A stretch of 17,131 nucleotides of DNA from Verrucomicrobiota bacterium. Lineage in GTDB: Bacteria > Verrucomicrobiota > Verrucomicrobiia > Limisphaerales > UBA1096. The DNA is taken from contig JASLKI010000202.1 of NCBI GenBank assembly GCA_030747575.1, positions 1-17,131 on the forward strand. Reading direction: 5' to 3'. The notes under the pieces are model-generated. The model made no database searches and had not been told where the DNA came from. It saw nothing but the letters and a program-made list of their open reading frames with translations. Positions 8,051-17,131 of this stretch are shown here, in pieces; the stretch's first letter is position 1, and each line of letters opens with the position of its first letter. The position numbers and the translations under genes are program-made.

Positions 8051-8809
8051 TCAACGCCCGTTCTTGGATGGTGCGCACCATAGACGGTTGCGCCCAGGTT
8101 TGACGTTTTCCCTCTTGTACCACTCAAAAGTCATGAACTCAGCACTACCGCCAAACATTCCAGTGATTGCGCCCTCGCTGTGGCGTTTGCTGATCCCCTC
8201 GGAATAGATCTCCTGGCCGCCTTGCATGAAAATGACGCCAGGCGTACTGGATGCATCATTGAAATTCCCAATCCGCCGCTCGTCAGGCTCCCAAAACAGA
8301 ACATCATCCGAGTTAAACTGATTCCGCTTGTGGGTACGGTTATTGTACCAACCATTCGGGAACTTGCCTATACAGCCGTTAATGACGTAACTGGAAGAAT
8401 CCTGCAGGCCAGTCCGACGACGCTGCTCGATGTCTTTTTCCTTTTCCGCGATGCAAAAAAACGAGCGCTTGTTGCTTGCGTACTTCCAGATTTGCCCCTG
8501 ATCGGCTCGAAAGTACGACTCGCCCTTGGGCACGTTTCGGCTACTGTACTTGTACGCCCAGCCCTCCGTCTGTACGCCCCAGTTCGGGTACGGCATGTAG
8601 TCATCATTGTCGTCGGTGTACATGTGAACGGCGAGGAGGAGTTGCTTCTGGTTGTTGAGGCAGTTGGTGCGCTGAGCCTGGCTTTTAGCCTTACCCAGAG
8701 CCGGCAGCAGCATCGCCGCAAGGATGGCAATGATCGCAATCACCACCAGTAACTCGATGAGAGTGAAACCGCCCTGCTTGGCTTGGGGGGACGTTGGTTG
8801 TGTTTTCAT
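8051..8809 (-). CDS. Prepilin-type N-terminal cleavage/methylation protein with degenerate H-X9-DG motif
   Basis: A 252-residue relative of the neighbouring pseudopilin. MKTQPTSPQAKQGG is followed by FTLIELLVVIAIIAILAAMLLPAL, with cleavage expected before F15 and the conserved Glu at E19. The next stretch, CLNNQKQLLLAVHMYTDDNDD, aligns with CMNSNKQLMMAWSFYADDSDD of its neighbour, so the pair probably arose by duplication. At the C-terminus H210 is followed by nine residues and G220-G221: the expected Asp is replaced by Gly. An in-frame ATG at 8848 would add 13 residues (MGVRQLTSYVLTK). The ATG at 8809 is preferred because it gives a normal short leader, though neither start has a clear Shine-Dalgarno. 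It is the first gene of a likely pseudopilin-pseudopilin-heparinase unit, with a candidate promoter at 8880-8908. Confidence 0.85.
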   Translation of the reverse strand: MKTQPTSPQAKQGGFTLIELLVVIAIIAILAAMLLPALGKAKSQAQRTNCLNNQKQLLLAVHMYTDDNDDYMPYPNWGVQTEGWAYKYSSRNVPKGESYFRADQGQIWKYASNKRSFFCIAEKEKDIEQRRRTGLQDSSSYVINGCIGKFPNGWYNNRTHKRNQFNSDDVLFWEPDERRIGNFNDASSTPGVIFMQGGQEIYSEGISKRHSEGAITGMFGGSAEFMTFEWYKRENVKPGRNRLWCAPSKNGR

Positions 8810-8879
8810 TTTAGTGAGAACATAAGAAGTCAATTGTCTTACTCCCATATAACGTTAGTTAGTATCAGCTCGAGGGCAG

Positions 8880-8908
8880 AATCTACTCTCTGGTTGAACG
8901 CTGTGCAA
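8880..8908 (-). promoter_or_regulatory. Candidate promoter for the pseudopilin/heparinase unit
   Basis: On the minus strand TTGCAC (8903-8908) is separated by exactly 17 bp from TAGATT (8880-8885), about 70 bp upstream of the ATG at 8809. It lies in the roughly 115-bp gap after argH, the only sizeable gap upstream of the unit. It resembles sigma-70-type sites and shares the TAGnnT form with two other candidates here. Confidence 0.4.
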
Positions 8909-8925
8909 CTACTGTTTTGCGCTTC

Positions 8926-10326
8926 TTAGCCCAGGCGTTTGACCCAGCGGCGGAGCTGTTTTTTGACCTCTTTCGTGCCGGGCGATCCGGTCGCGGTGCG
9001 CTTGGCCAAGGCCTGTTTCAGGTCGAACACCTCCAGCGCACCAGCCTTAAATTTCCGGCTCACGCCCTGCAACTCCTTGAGCGTCAACCTGTCCAGCGGC
9101 TTGGCCAATTTCTCGCCCAGACCGACGACCTCACCAACCAAGTGGTGCGCCTCGCGGAACGGCACTTTTTGACCGACCAGCCAGTCGGCCAAATCGGTCG
9201 CCAGCAGCGCAGGGTCGACGGCGGCGGCGGCACACGCCCCGGCGTTTACGCTGGTGTGCTGCAGCATGGCCGTCGTCAACCGCACGGTGGCGCGGACGCT
9301 GTCGATGCTATCGAACAACGGCTCCTTGTCCTCCTGCAAGTCGCGGTTGTACGTCATCGGCAATCCTTTGAGCAGCGTCAGCAGCGACACGAGGTTGCCG
9401 ACGAGCCGGCCGCTCTTGCCACGGGCAAGCTCGGCGACGTCCGGATTTTTCTTTTGCGGCATAAGCGACGAGCCGGTCGTGTAAGCGTCAGCGATGCGGA
9501 TGAAATCAAACTCGCTGCTCGACCACAGGATAACGTCCTCCGCGAGCCGCGACAGGTGCACACCCAACAGCGACGCAACGAAACAAAACTCCACCGCAAA
9601 GTCGCGGTCGCTCACGGCGTCCATCGAGTTTTGCGAAACCACCGGCCTGCCCCGCGAATCCTCGAAGCCTAGCATTGCGGCAACTTGGTTGCGGTCGAGC
9701 GGCAGCGTGGAGCCGGCCAGCGCGCCGCTGCCCAGCGGACAAACGTTCACACGCGAGAAGGCGTCGAGCAGCCGCTCGCGATCCCGCTCGATCATCTCGA
9801 CGTATGCCAGCAAATGGTGCGCGAAGTAAACAGGCTGCGCGCGTTGCAGGTGTGTGTAGCCGGGGATGACGATACTGTCGTTCGCCTGCCCAAGCGCGAC
9901 GAGCGCCTGTTGCAGCGAGCGCAGTTCCAGCTCCAGCTCGACGATCTCGTCGCGAAGCCACATCCGCATGTCGAGCGCGACCTGGTCGTTGCGCGAGCGG
10001 CCGGTGTGCAGCTTGGCCCCGGCCGGCTCGCGCCGGGTCAGCTCGGCCTCAAGGTTCATGTGGACGTCCTCAAGAGACTCGTCCCACTCAAACCCGCCGG
10101 ACTCGATATCGTCGCCGATGGCCTCGAGCGCACGGACGATGCGCTTGGCCTCGGCCTTGGTGAGCACACCAATGCCCCCAAGCATAGTAGCGTGGGCGAT
10201 TGAGCCCACGAGGTCATGCCGCCACAACCGGCGGTCGAACGAGATCGACTCGGTGAACTTAGCCACGTCCCGACCCGGCCCACTGCTGAACCGGCCGCTC
10301 CGCGACACTGGTGATGATTTTTTCAT
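8926..10326 (-). CDS. argH: Argininosuccinate lyase
   Basis: Splits argininosuccinate into arginine and fumarate, the last step of arginine synthesis, as a cytoplasmic homotetramer. The 466-residue length is normal. Family motifs appear in order: SISFDRRLWRHDLVGSIAH near the start, LHTGRSRNDQVALDMRMWLRD, GYTHLQRAQPVYFAHH with H159 in the general-acid/base region, and the fumarase-superfamily signature GSSLMPQKKNPD with S286-S287 at the catalytic serine loop. The frame is open to an ATG at 10377, but the extra 17 residues are unlike ArgH. MKKSSPVSRSGRFSSGP from 10326 is the better start, although no Shine-Dalgarno precedes it. A TTGGAA-N17-TAAAAC pair lies only about 10 bp upstream, hinting at a very short leader. 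No argG lies nearby. The gene carries two TTGGCCAA copies 99 bp apart. Confidence 0.95.
   Translation of the reverse strand: MKKSSPVSRSGRFSSGPGRDVAKFTESISFDRRLWRHDLVGSIAHATMLGGIGVLTKAEAKRIVRALEAIGDDIESGGFEWDESLEDVHMNLEAELTRREPAGAKLHTGRSRNDQVALDMRMWLRDEIVELELELRSLQQALVALGQANDSIVIPGYTHLQRAQPVYFAHHLLAYVEMIERDRERLLDAFSRVNVCPLGSGALAGSTLPLDRNQVAAMLGFEDSRGRPVVSQNSMDAVSDRDFAVEFCFVASLLGVHLSRLAEDVILWSSSEFDFIRIADAYTTGSSLMPQKKNPDVAELARGKSGRLVGNLVSLLTLLKGLPMTYNRDLQEDKEPLFDSIDSVRATVRLTTAMLQHTSVNAGACAAAAVDPALLATDLADWLVGQKVPFREAHHLVGEVVGLGEKLAKPLDRLTLKELQGVSRKFKAGALEVFDLKQALAKRTATGSPGTKEVKKQLRRWVKRLG
9001..9010. repeat. CTTGGCCAAG palindrome, copy 6
   Basis: Perfect palindrome inside argH, near its 3' end, read on the minus strand as Leu-Ala-Lys (QALAKRTA). 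Confidence 0.9.
9100..9108. repeat. CTTGGCCAA word, copy 7
   Basis: Second copy in argH, 99 bp from copy 6, with T in place of the right-hand G. Read on the minus strand as Leu-Ala-Lys (EKLAKPLD), using codon TTG. Confidence 0.85.
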
Positions 10327-10381
10327 CCGGCAGGAGGTTTTACGGCAGGCCGGTGGGCATTCCAACAAAAACCCCATCCCA

Positions 10382-10391
10382 CTTGGCCAAG
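10382..10391. repeat. CTTGGCCAAG palindrome, copy 8 (intergenic)
   Basis: Perfect palindrome in the gap between the divergent argH and secA genes, 8 bp upstream of the candidate secA -35 box. The only copy not preceded by G. Confidence 0.9.
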
Positions 10392-10399
10392 GGAAACCT

Positions 10400-10428
10400 T
10401 TGACGCGCCAGCGGGCATGCCGTAGCGT
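10400..10428 (+). promoter_or_regulatory. Candidate promoter for secA
   Basis: TTGACG (10400-10405, five of six consensus bases) is separated by 17 bp from TAGCGT (10423-10428), 25 bp before the preferred secA ATG. It lies in the gap of about 127 bp between divergent genes, where a secA promoter is expected. The -10 match is weak by E. coli standards. Confidence 0.45.
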
Positions 10429-10442
10429 CCACCGCCTTTGTT

Positions 10443-10448
10443 AAAGAG
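10443..10448 (+). promoter_or_regulatory. Ribosome binding site of secA
   Basis: AAAGAG lies 5 nt before the ATG at 10454 but only 2 nt before the ATG at 10451. This favours 10454 over the overlapping in-frame GTG (10448) and ATG (10451). Confidence 0.4.
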
Positions 10449-10453
10449 TGATG

Positions 10454-13495
<3,042 letters not shown>

Positions 13496-13508
13496 TATCG
13501 ACCAAGCG

Positions 13509-13517
13509 CTTGGCCAA
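13509..13517. repeat. CTTGGCCAA word, copy 11 (intergenic)
   Basis: Begins 14 bp after the secA stop, written AAGCGCTTGGCCAAAG. No T-run follows, so it does not look like an intrinsic terminator. Confidence 0.85.
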
Positions 13518-13577
13518 AGTGCTTTCTGCGAAAAACAGACCACCAAAAAAACGCACCCTTTGGGCGGTATCTTTCAT

Positions 13578-13605
13578 TTGCTGCGGTGGGGTTTTGCCCT
13601 AGACT
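13578..13605 (+). promoter_or_regulatory. Candidate promoter for the ccsA-hemA-hemC cluster
   Basis: TTGCTG (13578-13583) and TAGACT (13600-13605) are 16 bp apart, about 38 bp before the TTG start of the CcsA/HemX-type gene. They lie in the 148-bp gap after secA, the only place upstream of the cluster with room for a promoter. Confidence 0.35.
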
Positions 13606-13621
13606 GCCCTGCCTTGCGGCG

Positions 13622-13631
13622 CTTGGCCAAG
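13622..13631. repeat. CTTGGCCAAG palindrome, copy 12 (intergenic)
   Basis: Perfect palindrome 12 bp before the CcsA/HemX-type start and 113 bp from copy 11. Flanks nearly extend it (GCGGCGCTTGGCCAAGCCGC, a two-base bulge on the left). Confidence 0.9.
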
Positions 13632-13643
13632 CCGCACTGAATT

Positions 13644-14468
13644 TTGGATCCTGCACGCCAATGGTTTTTGTCCGCCGTCGTTGTTTACGGCACCAGCATG
13701 CTATATTCCGCCTTCCTTTGGCGGCGTGGTTTTCAGCGGGACAACTGGATCAACCACAGCCTGCTCGCCGTCGCTTTCGTGCTGCACACCGTCGCCATGG
13801 CCAAGCGCGGCTTTTCGCTGCAGCACTGCCCGGTCAACAACCTGTACGAGGCCACAGCGTTTGTCCTGTGGACGATCGCCGCTGGCAGCCTTGTTTTTGG
13901 CCTCTGGCCAAGGTTGCGTTTCCTCGGCGTGTTCACGTCGCCGTTGTTGTTTTGTGTCGGCGTCTTTGCGCTAATGCCGGGCCTCGACCCACCACCGACC
14001 GGCAAGCCGCAGTTCACCAACGGGTGGGCCAGCCTGCACGCCGCGATGATCATGCTCGGCTACGGAGCATTCGGTTTGAGCGCCGTCGCCGGGAGCATGT
14101 TCCTCACGCAGGAGCGCAACCTGAAATTCCACCGAGCACGCGCGCTCTTCACCCTGCTGCCGCCGATCCAGCGCTTGGAAAAAATGATCACCCTTTCGCT
14201 CGCGACCGGCCTGGTGCTGCTCACGGCCGGCCTGAGCCTGGGCGCGGCGTACGTCCAGTTGCCCGAGGGTACATCGTTCGAGGGCGACCCCAAGATCATC
14301 TGGTCGATGCTCGTCTGGGCGATCTACAGCGTGCTGCTTTTGCTTCACTGGAAGTTTGACCAACGCGGGCATCGCTACGCCTGGTCGGCGATCGTCGCCT
14401 TCGTGTTTGTCATCCTCACGTTCTGGGGGACGAACCTACTCTCGGGAATTCACAACCCCACCCCGTAA
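13644..14468 (+). CDS. CcsA/HemX-type membrane protein (cytochrome c assembly family)
   Basis: A 274-residue integral membrane protein with about eight predicted helices: roughly 8-27, 38-54, 67-88, 92-110, 130-153, 184-205, 218-236 and 245-265. CPVNNLYEATAFVLW (62-76), GWASLHAAMIMLGYGAFGLSAVAGSMFL (about 127-154) and DPKIIWSMLVWAIYSVLLLLHW (about 215-236) match this family. Histidines at 48, 132, 235 and 270 are candidate haem-interacting residues. CcsA proteins deliver haem for cytochrome c maturation; HemX relatives sit beside hemA and, in Bacillus, lower glutamyl-tRNA reductase levels. The full WGxYWxWD haem motif of CcsA is not evident, so HemX-like is at least as likely; the symbol is withheld. 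The start appears to be TTG at 13644; an ATG at 13698 would cut into the first helix. The stop is 3 bp before hemA, so the two are surely co-transcribed. Confidence 0.85.
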   Translation: MDPARQWFLSAVVVYGTSMLYSAFLWRRGFQRDNWINHSLLAVAFVLHTVAMAKRGFSLQHCPVNNLYEATAFVLWTIAAGSLVFGLWPRLRFLGVFTSPLLFCVGVFALMPGLDPPPTGKPQFTNGWASLHAAMIMLGYGAFGLSAVAGSMFLTQERNLKFHRARALFTLLPPIQRLEKMITLSLATGLVLLTAGLSLGAAYVQLPEGTSFEGDPKIIWSMLVWAIYSVLLLLHWKFDQRGHRYAWSAIVAFVFVILTFWGTNLLSGIHNPTP

Positions 14469-14471
14469 GCG

Positions 14472-15536
14472 ATGCCGATTGTTGTCTCAGGCTTAAGCCA
14501 TCACTCATCGCCGGTCGAGTTGCGAGAACGCTTTGCCTTTTCCAATGCGCAGATCGTCGACGCGCTTGGCCAACTGCACGAGCGCGGCATTGCCGACGAG
14601 GCCGTGATCCTCTCCACCTGCAATCGCGTGGAGATTTACGCCGCCACCCGCAACAACGATCCCGCGCTTGGCCAGGCGCTACACCAGTTCCTTTGCGATT
14701 TCCACGGCCTCGGCCCGGTTTCCGGCGACGAACTCTACACGCACCGCGATCCGCAAAGTGTCGATCACCTCTTTCGCGTATCGTGCGGCATAGACTCGAT
14801 GGTCCTTGGCGAGACGGAAATCCTCGGCCAACTCAAGCAGGCCTACAAACTCGCCCACGCCGAGAAGGCCACCGGCGCGCTGCTGAACAAGACATTTCAA
14901 AAAGCATTCAACGTAGCCAAGCTCGTTCGTTCGGAAACGCAGATTCAGCGCGGCAGCATCTCCGTCAGCTCGGTGGCGGTGGAATTGGCCGAGTCCATTT
15001 TCGACTCGCTCAAGTCGCGGCAGGTACTCGTCATCGGTGCCGGCGACACGAGTGAAAAAGCCGCCCGCGCCCTCAAGAGCCGGGGCGCGCAAAGCGTCCT
15101 CGTCTCAAACCGCTCACACGACCGGGCTGTCACGCTGGCTACCGAACTCGCCGGCCGCGCCATCGGCTTCGATACGTGGAAGCAGGAGTTCAAGCAGGTT
15201 GACATTATCATTAGCAGCACCGCCGCGCCGCACTACGTACTCACTCGCGACAAGCTTGAGGGGCTGCTCCGGCAGCGTGGCCACCGGCCGCTGTTGCTCG
15301 TGGATATTGCCGTGCCGCGCGACATTGATCCCGACTGCAACCAACTCGAGAACGTGTACGTTTACAACATCGACGACCTCCAAGGCATCGCCAAACAGTA
15401 CCTCGAGCAACGCAAGGCCGAGCTCGAGCTGTGCAAACGCCTCATCGCCAGGAAACGCAACGAACTGCTCGACAGCCTCCAGTCACATCCAGGTAAAACC
15501 AACCTCGGCCTCCGGGAACAGCAGGCCGGCAGCTGA
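14472..15536 (+). CDS. hemA: Glutamyl-tRNA reductase, C-terminally short
   Basis: Reduces glutamyl-tRNA(Glu) with NADPH to glutamate-1-semialdehyde, the committed step of C5 tetrapyrrole synthesis. The N-terminal catalytic domain has GLSHHSSPVELRE (7-19) and STCNRVEIYA with the nucleophile C50. H99 and the HLFRVSCGIDSMVLGETEILGQ stretch (99-120) form the active-site and tRNA region. The NADPH domain carries VLVIGAGDTSEKAARAL (185-201) and VDIAVPRDIDP (277-287). The spinal helix begins near 302 (DDLQGIAKQYLEQRKAE), but the protein ends at residue 354. Typical enzymes have about 415-420 residues, so most of the C-terminal dimerisation domain is absent. hemC starts 15 bp later, leaving no room for a frameshifted remainder. 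The start lies 3 bp after the CcsA/HemX-type gene. One LGQ-encoding CTTGGCCAA copy lies at 14565. Confidence 0.95.
   Translation: MPIVVSGLSHHSSPVELRERFAFSNAQIVDALGQLHERGIADEAVILSTCNRVEIYAATRNNDPALGQALHQFLCDFHGLGPVSGDELYTHRDPQSVDHLFRVSCGIDSMVLGETEILGQLKQAYKLAHAEKATGALLNKTFQKAFNVAKLVRSETQIQRGSISVSSVAVELAESIFDSLKSRQVLVIGAGDTSEKAARALKSRGAQSVLVSNRSHDRAVTLATELAGRAIGFDTWKQEFKQVDIIISSTAAPHYVLTRDKLEGLLRQRGHRPLLLVDIAVPRDIDPDCNQLENVYVYNIDDLQGIAKQYLEQRKAELELCKRLIARKRNELLDSLQSHPGKTNLGLREQQAGS
14565..14573. repeat. CTTGGCCAA word, copy 13
   Basis: Inside hemA, read as Leu-Gly-Gln (DALGQLHER). A near-copy, CTTGGCCAG, again encoding Leu-Gly-Gln, lies about 80 bp downstream. Confidence 0.85.
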
Positions 15537-15550
15537 CGACAAACTTCACT

Positions 15551-16525
15551 TTGCCCGACATAAACACCATTCGCATCGCCACACGGGGCAGCGCCCTTGC
15601 CCTCGCACAGGCAAACATGATTTTTGCCCAGTGCCGCAAGACATTCCCGCAACTTAACTTCGAGATCAAAATCCTGAAGACCACCGGCGACAAGCTGCAG
15701 ACACAGGGTGTCAAGCCGGGCCAGTCGCTGCCCAAGGGTCTCTTCACCAAGGAACTCGAGGTCGCGCTGGTGAAAAATCGCGCCGACCTCGCGGTGCACA
15801 GCCTGAAGGATCTGCCGACCGAACTGCCTGCCGGCCTCACGCTCGGCGCGATTACCAAGCGCGAGGATCCGCGCGAAGTTCTGCTTTACCGCGACCACTC
15901 GGACCGGCGTGGCTTTGATCCCGGCCTGACGATTGCCGAACTGCCCGCCAACCTCACGGTCGCCACCAGCAGCCCGCGCCGCAAGGCACAACTGCTCCGG
16001 CTGCGACCCGACTGGAACATCGTCGAGATTCGCGGCAACGTCCCCACCCGCCTTGACAAACTCGCCATCGATCCGCAGATCGACGCCACCGTTTTGGCGC
16101 ACGCCGGGTTGCGGCGGCTCGACTTCGAGGCCGGCAAAGACGGCCTGCTCCGGGGCGACGCCGTACCGGACGGCACCTGCGCAACGATCGTCGAGACGAG
16201 CGAAATGCTGCCGTGCGTTGGCCAGGGGGCGATCGGCATTGAGATCCGCGAAAACGACGAACGCATTGCCAAGCTCTGCCAGCGGCTGAACCACTTCAAC
16301 ACGCAGGTTTGTGCTGAGGCCGAGCGGTCGTTTCTCAGCGCAATGGGTGGCGGCTGCCAAAGCCCCGTCGCCGCACACGCCGAGGTACGCCGCGAGAAAA
16401 TTCACATGCCCGGACTCTCGTTCGGCGACGGCGCCCAATACAACGAAGCAATTGTCACAGGCGAACTCAACGAAAGCCAAGCGCTTGGCCAAGCGCTCGC
16501 CGAGCAAGTCAAAGCCAACCTGTAA
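15551..16525 (+). CDS. hemC: Porphobilinogen deaminase (hydroxymethylbilane synthase)
   Basis: Joins four porphobilinogens into hydroxymethylbilane in the cytoplasm, downstream of HemA in the same pathway. 324 residues, close to the usual 310-320. IRIATRGSALALAQA (7-21) is the family N-terminus and HSLKDLP at 83-89 holds the catalytic aspartate D87. VATSSPRRKAQLL (137-149) and RGNVPTRLDKL (161-171) carry arginines that bind the chain. GGGCQSPVAAHAE (266-278) holds C269, which attaches the dipyrromethane cofactor. The start is TTG at 15551; no ATG precedes the essential IRIATRGS segment and the next in-frame ATG is at codon 23. It follows hemA by 14 bp and is probably translated from the same message. 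No hemD follows: the gene ends facing a convergent gene 33 bp away. An 18-bp perfect palindrome lies near its 3' end. Confidence 0.96.
   Translation: MPDINTIRIATRGSALALAQANMIFAQCRKTFPQLNFEIKILKTTGDKLQTQGVKPGQSLPKGLFTKELEVALVKNRADLAVHSLKDLPTELPAGLTLGAITKREDPREVLLYRDHSDRRGFDPGLTIAELPANLTVATSSPRRKAQLLRLRPDWNIVEIRGNVPTRLDKLAIDPQIDATVLAHAGLRRLDFEAGKDGLLRGDAVPDGTCATIVETSEMLPCVGQGAIGIEIRENDERIAKLCQRLNHFNTQVCAEAERSFLSAMGGGCQSPVAAHAEVRREKIHMPGLSFGDGAQYNEAIVTGELNESQALGQALAEQVKANL
16480..16497. repeat. 18-bp perfect palindrome around CTTGGCCAAG, copy 14
   Basis: AGCGCTTGGCCAAGCGCT is a perfect 18-bp palindrome in the hemC 3' end, read as Ala-Leu-Gly-Gln-Ala. It is the longest perfect extension of the word in the window. 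Confidence 0.92.
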
Positions 16526-16546
16526 CCCACGCGCCACTCGAGCGCG

Positions 16547-16556
16547 CTTGGCCAAG
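16547..16556. repeat. CTTGGCCAAG palindrome, copy 15 (intergenic, between convergent genes)
   Basis: Perfect palindrome in the 33-bp gap between the hemC stop and the DUF1080 stop, 63 bp from copy 14. Flanks match further, as GCGCTTGGCCAAGCG. No loop or T-run makes it a normal terminator. Confidence 0.9.
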
Positions 16557-16558
16557 CG

Positions 16559-17131
16559 TTAGAGTTCGCGGACGAGGATGTTGCGCCAGCGCACTTTCGC
16601 ACCCTTGGGCCAGCCGCCGCCGCCGTGCACCTGTACGGCAATCGAGCCTTTATCGCCGAGGATGCCGTGCACCTTTTCCCGATCGTATTGCGATTGTTTG
16701 AAGGTCGCGCCGTCGAACTCACAGATCTTCTGTCCGTTGAGCCAAGTGGTGATGCGCGGGTATTTACCGACGCAGCGCACCTTCAGCGTATTCCATTTGC
16801 CGACGCGCCATGCCTTCACCCACTCGCGCGGCGTGCAGGTGTACACACAGCCGTGCTCGCTTGGCTTACGAACGTTGTCGCCGGTGATCGCCACCAACTT
16901 GCCGTCCTTCACCTGGCCGTTGATGTCGAAGGCGCGATTGTTGAATGCGCCAGTGCCCTCGCCGTAAATGTGCCCGACGTTGCCAGCATCGTGGAAGTCG
17001 ACCATCACCTGAAAGCACTGTCCCTTATCATTGGAGCGCAGGAAAAATCCGGAGCACGGGCCCCAGTCGTGATTCATGTCGATCTTCACCTCGAAGTCGC
17101 CGAACTTGCGATCGCTCAACAAAATCCCGCC
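16559..17131 (-). CDS. DUF1080 (3-keto-disaccharide hydrolase-type) protein, 5' partial
   Basis: The C-terminal 190 residues of a protein whose N-terminus lies beyond the right edge; the frame is open to the last base, where it reads GGILLSDRKFGDFEVKIDM. That opening, CSGFFLRSNDKGQCFQVMVDFHD, the GHIYGEGTGAF segment, WNTLKVRCVGKYPRITTWLNGQKICEFDG and the ending VRWRNILVREL follow the DUF1080 beta-sandwich pattern in order. Members have a concanavalin/LamG-like fold, are often secreted, and occur in large numbers in Verrucomicrobiota and Planctomycetota; some act on 3-keto-glycosides. Whether this one has a signal peptide cannot be seen. It converges on hemC with a 33-bp gap. Nothing in view ties it to the hem genes. 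Confidence 0.85.
   Translation of the reverse strand, partial: GGILLSDRKFGDFEVKIDMNHDWGPCSGFFLRSNDKGQCFQVMVDFHDAGNVGHIYGEGTGAFNNRAFDINGQVKDGKLVAITGDNVRKPSEHGCVYTCTPREWVKAWRVGKWNTLKVRCVGKYPRITTWLNGQKICEFDGATFKQSQYDREKVHGILGDKGSIAVQVHGGGGWPKGAKVRWRNILVREL

Noticed and set aside
10332..10370. AGGAGG on the + strand (10332-10337) as the ribosome site of a small leader peptide before secA
   Set aside because: The nearest start, GTG at 10353, is 15 nt away, too far, and would encode only 16 residues. On the minus strand, where argH starts, the sequence is CCTCCT and cannot serve.
13509..13631. CTTGGCCAAG copies as intrinsic terminators
   Set aside because: A perfect palindrome without a loop makes a poor RNA hairpin, no T-run follows, and most copies are inside genes.
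13644..15536. A c-type cytochrome maturation operon
   Set aside because: Only one CcsA/HemX-type protein is present, with no ResB/CcsB or thioredoxin-like partner; the neighbours are haem-precursor genes.
15362..16555. Long open frame on the minus strand across hemC
   Set aside because: It is antisense to a well-matched hemC, has no recognisable domain, and long antisense frames are expected at high GC. The same holds for 11147-12151 across secA and 2097-2921 across dnaE.

Overview
This window most likely comes from a high-GC bacterium of the PVC superphylum, probably Verrucomicrobiota. The case is inferred from gene content: two prepilin-like proteins carrying an H-X9-DG or H-X9-GG signature, a heparinase II/III-family protein, a DUF1080 (3-keto-disaccharide hydrolase) protein, and a SecA of about 1013 residues with extra sequence after its DEVD box. 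No rRNA or tRNA is visible, so the phylum call rests on proteins only. The window is almost entirely coding; the longest gap without a gene is about 150 bp.

Layout. Positions 1-1400 (+) hold the tail of a membrane protein, overlapped by a phenylacetate-CoA ligase-type enzyme. Positions 1491-8809 (-) hold, read right to left, two tandem pseudopilin-like genes, a heparinase II/III-family gene only 9 bp behind the second, and dnaE. argH (8926-10326, -) is divergent from secA (10454-13495, +). A tight + strand cluster follows: a CcsA/HemX-type membrane protein, hemA and hemC (13644-16525), the first steps of tetrapyrrole synthesis from glutamyl-tRNA. hemC converges on a DUF1080 protein that runs off the right edge.

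Most genes are housekeeping: replication, arginine synthesis, Sec export and haem precursors. The pseudopilin/heparinase block and the DUF1080 protein are the accessory, polysaccharide-flavoured part typical of this phylum. The pseudopilin genes are visibly poorer in GC than their neighbours.

The most unusual signal belongs to no gene. The palindrome TTGGCCAA occurs 15 times, in 9 cases as CTTGGCCAAG, where a rough composition estimate predicts about 0.2. Copies lie in six recognised genes on both strands and in five intergenic gaps, about one per kb, and in genes the word is read in two different frames. All 15 carry C on the left when written on the + strand, and 14 begin GCTTGGCCAA. It behaves as a highly iterated DNA word, comparable in kind to cyanobacterial HIP1 or to uptake or segregation words; its function is unknown from this window. 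Second is a perfect DnaA box (TTATCCACA) 50 bp upstream of dnaE.
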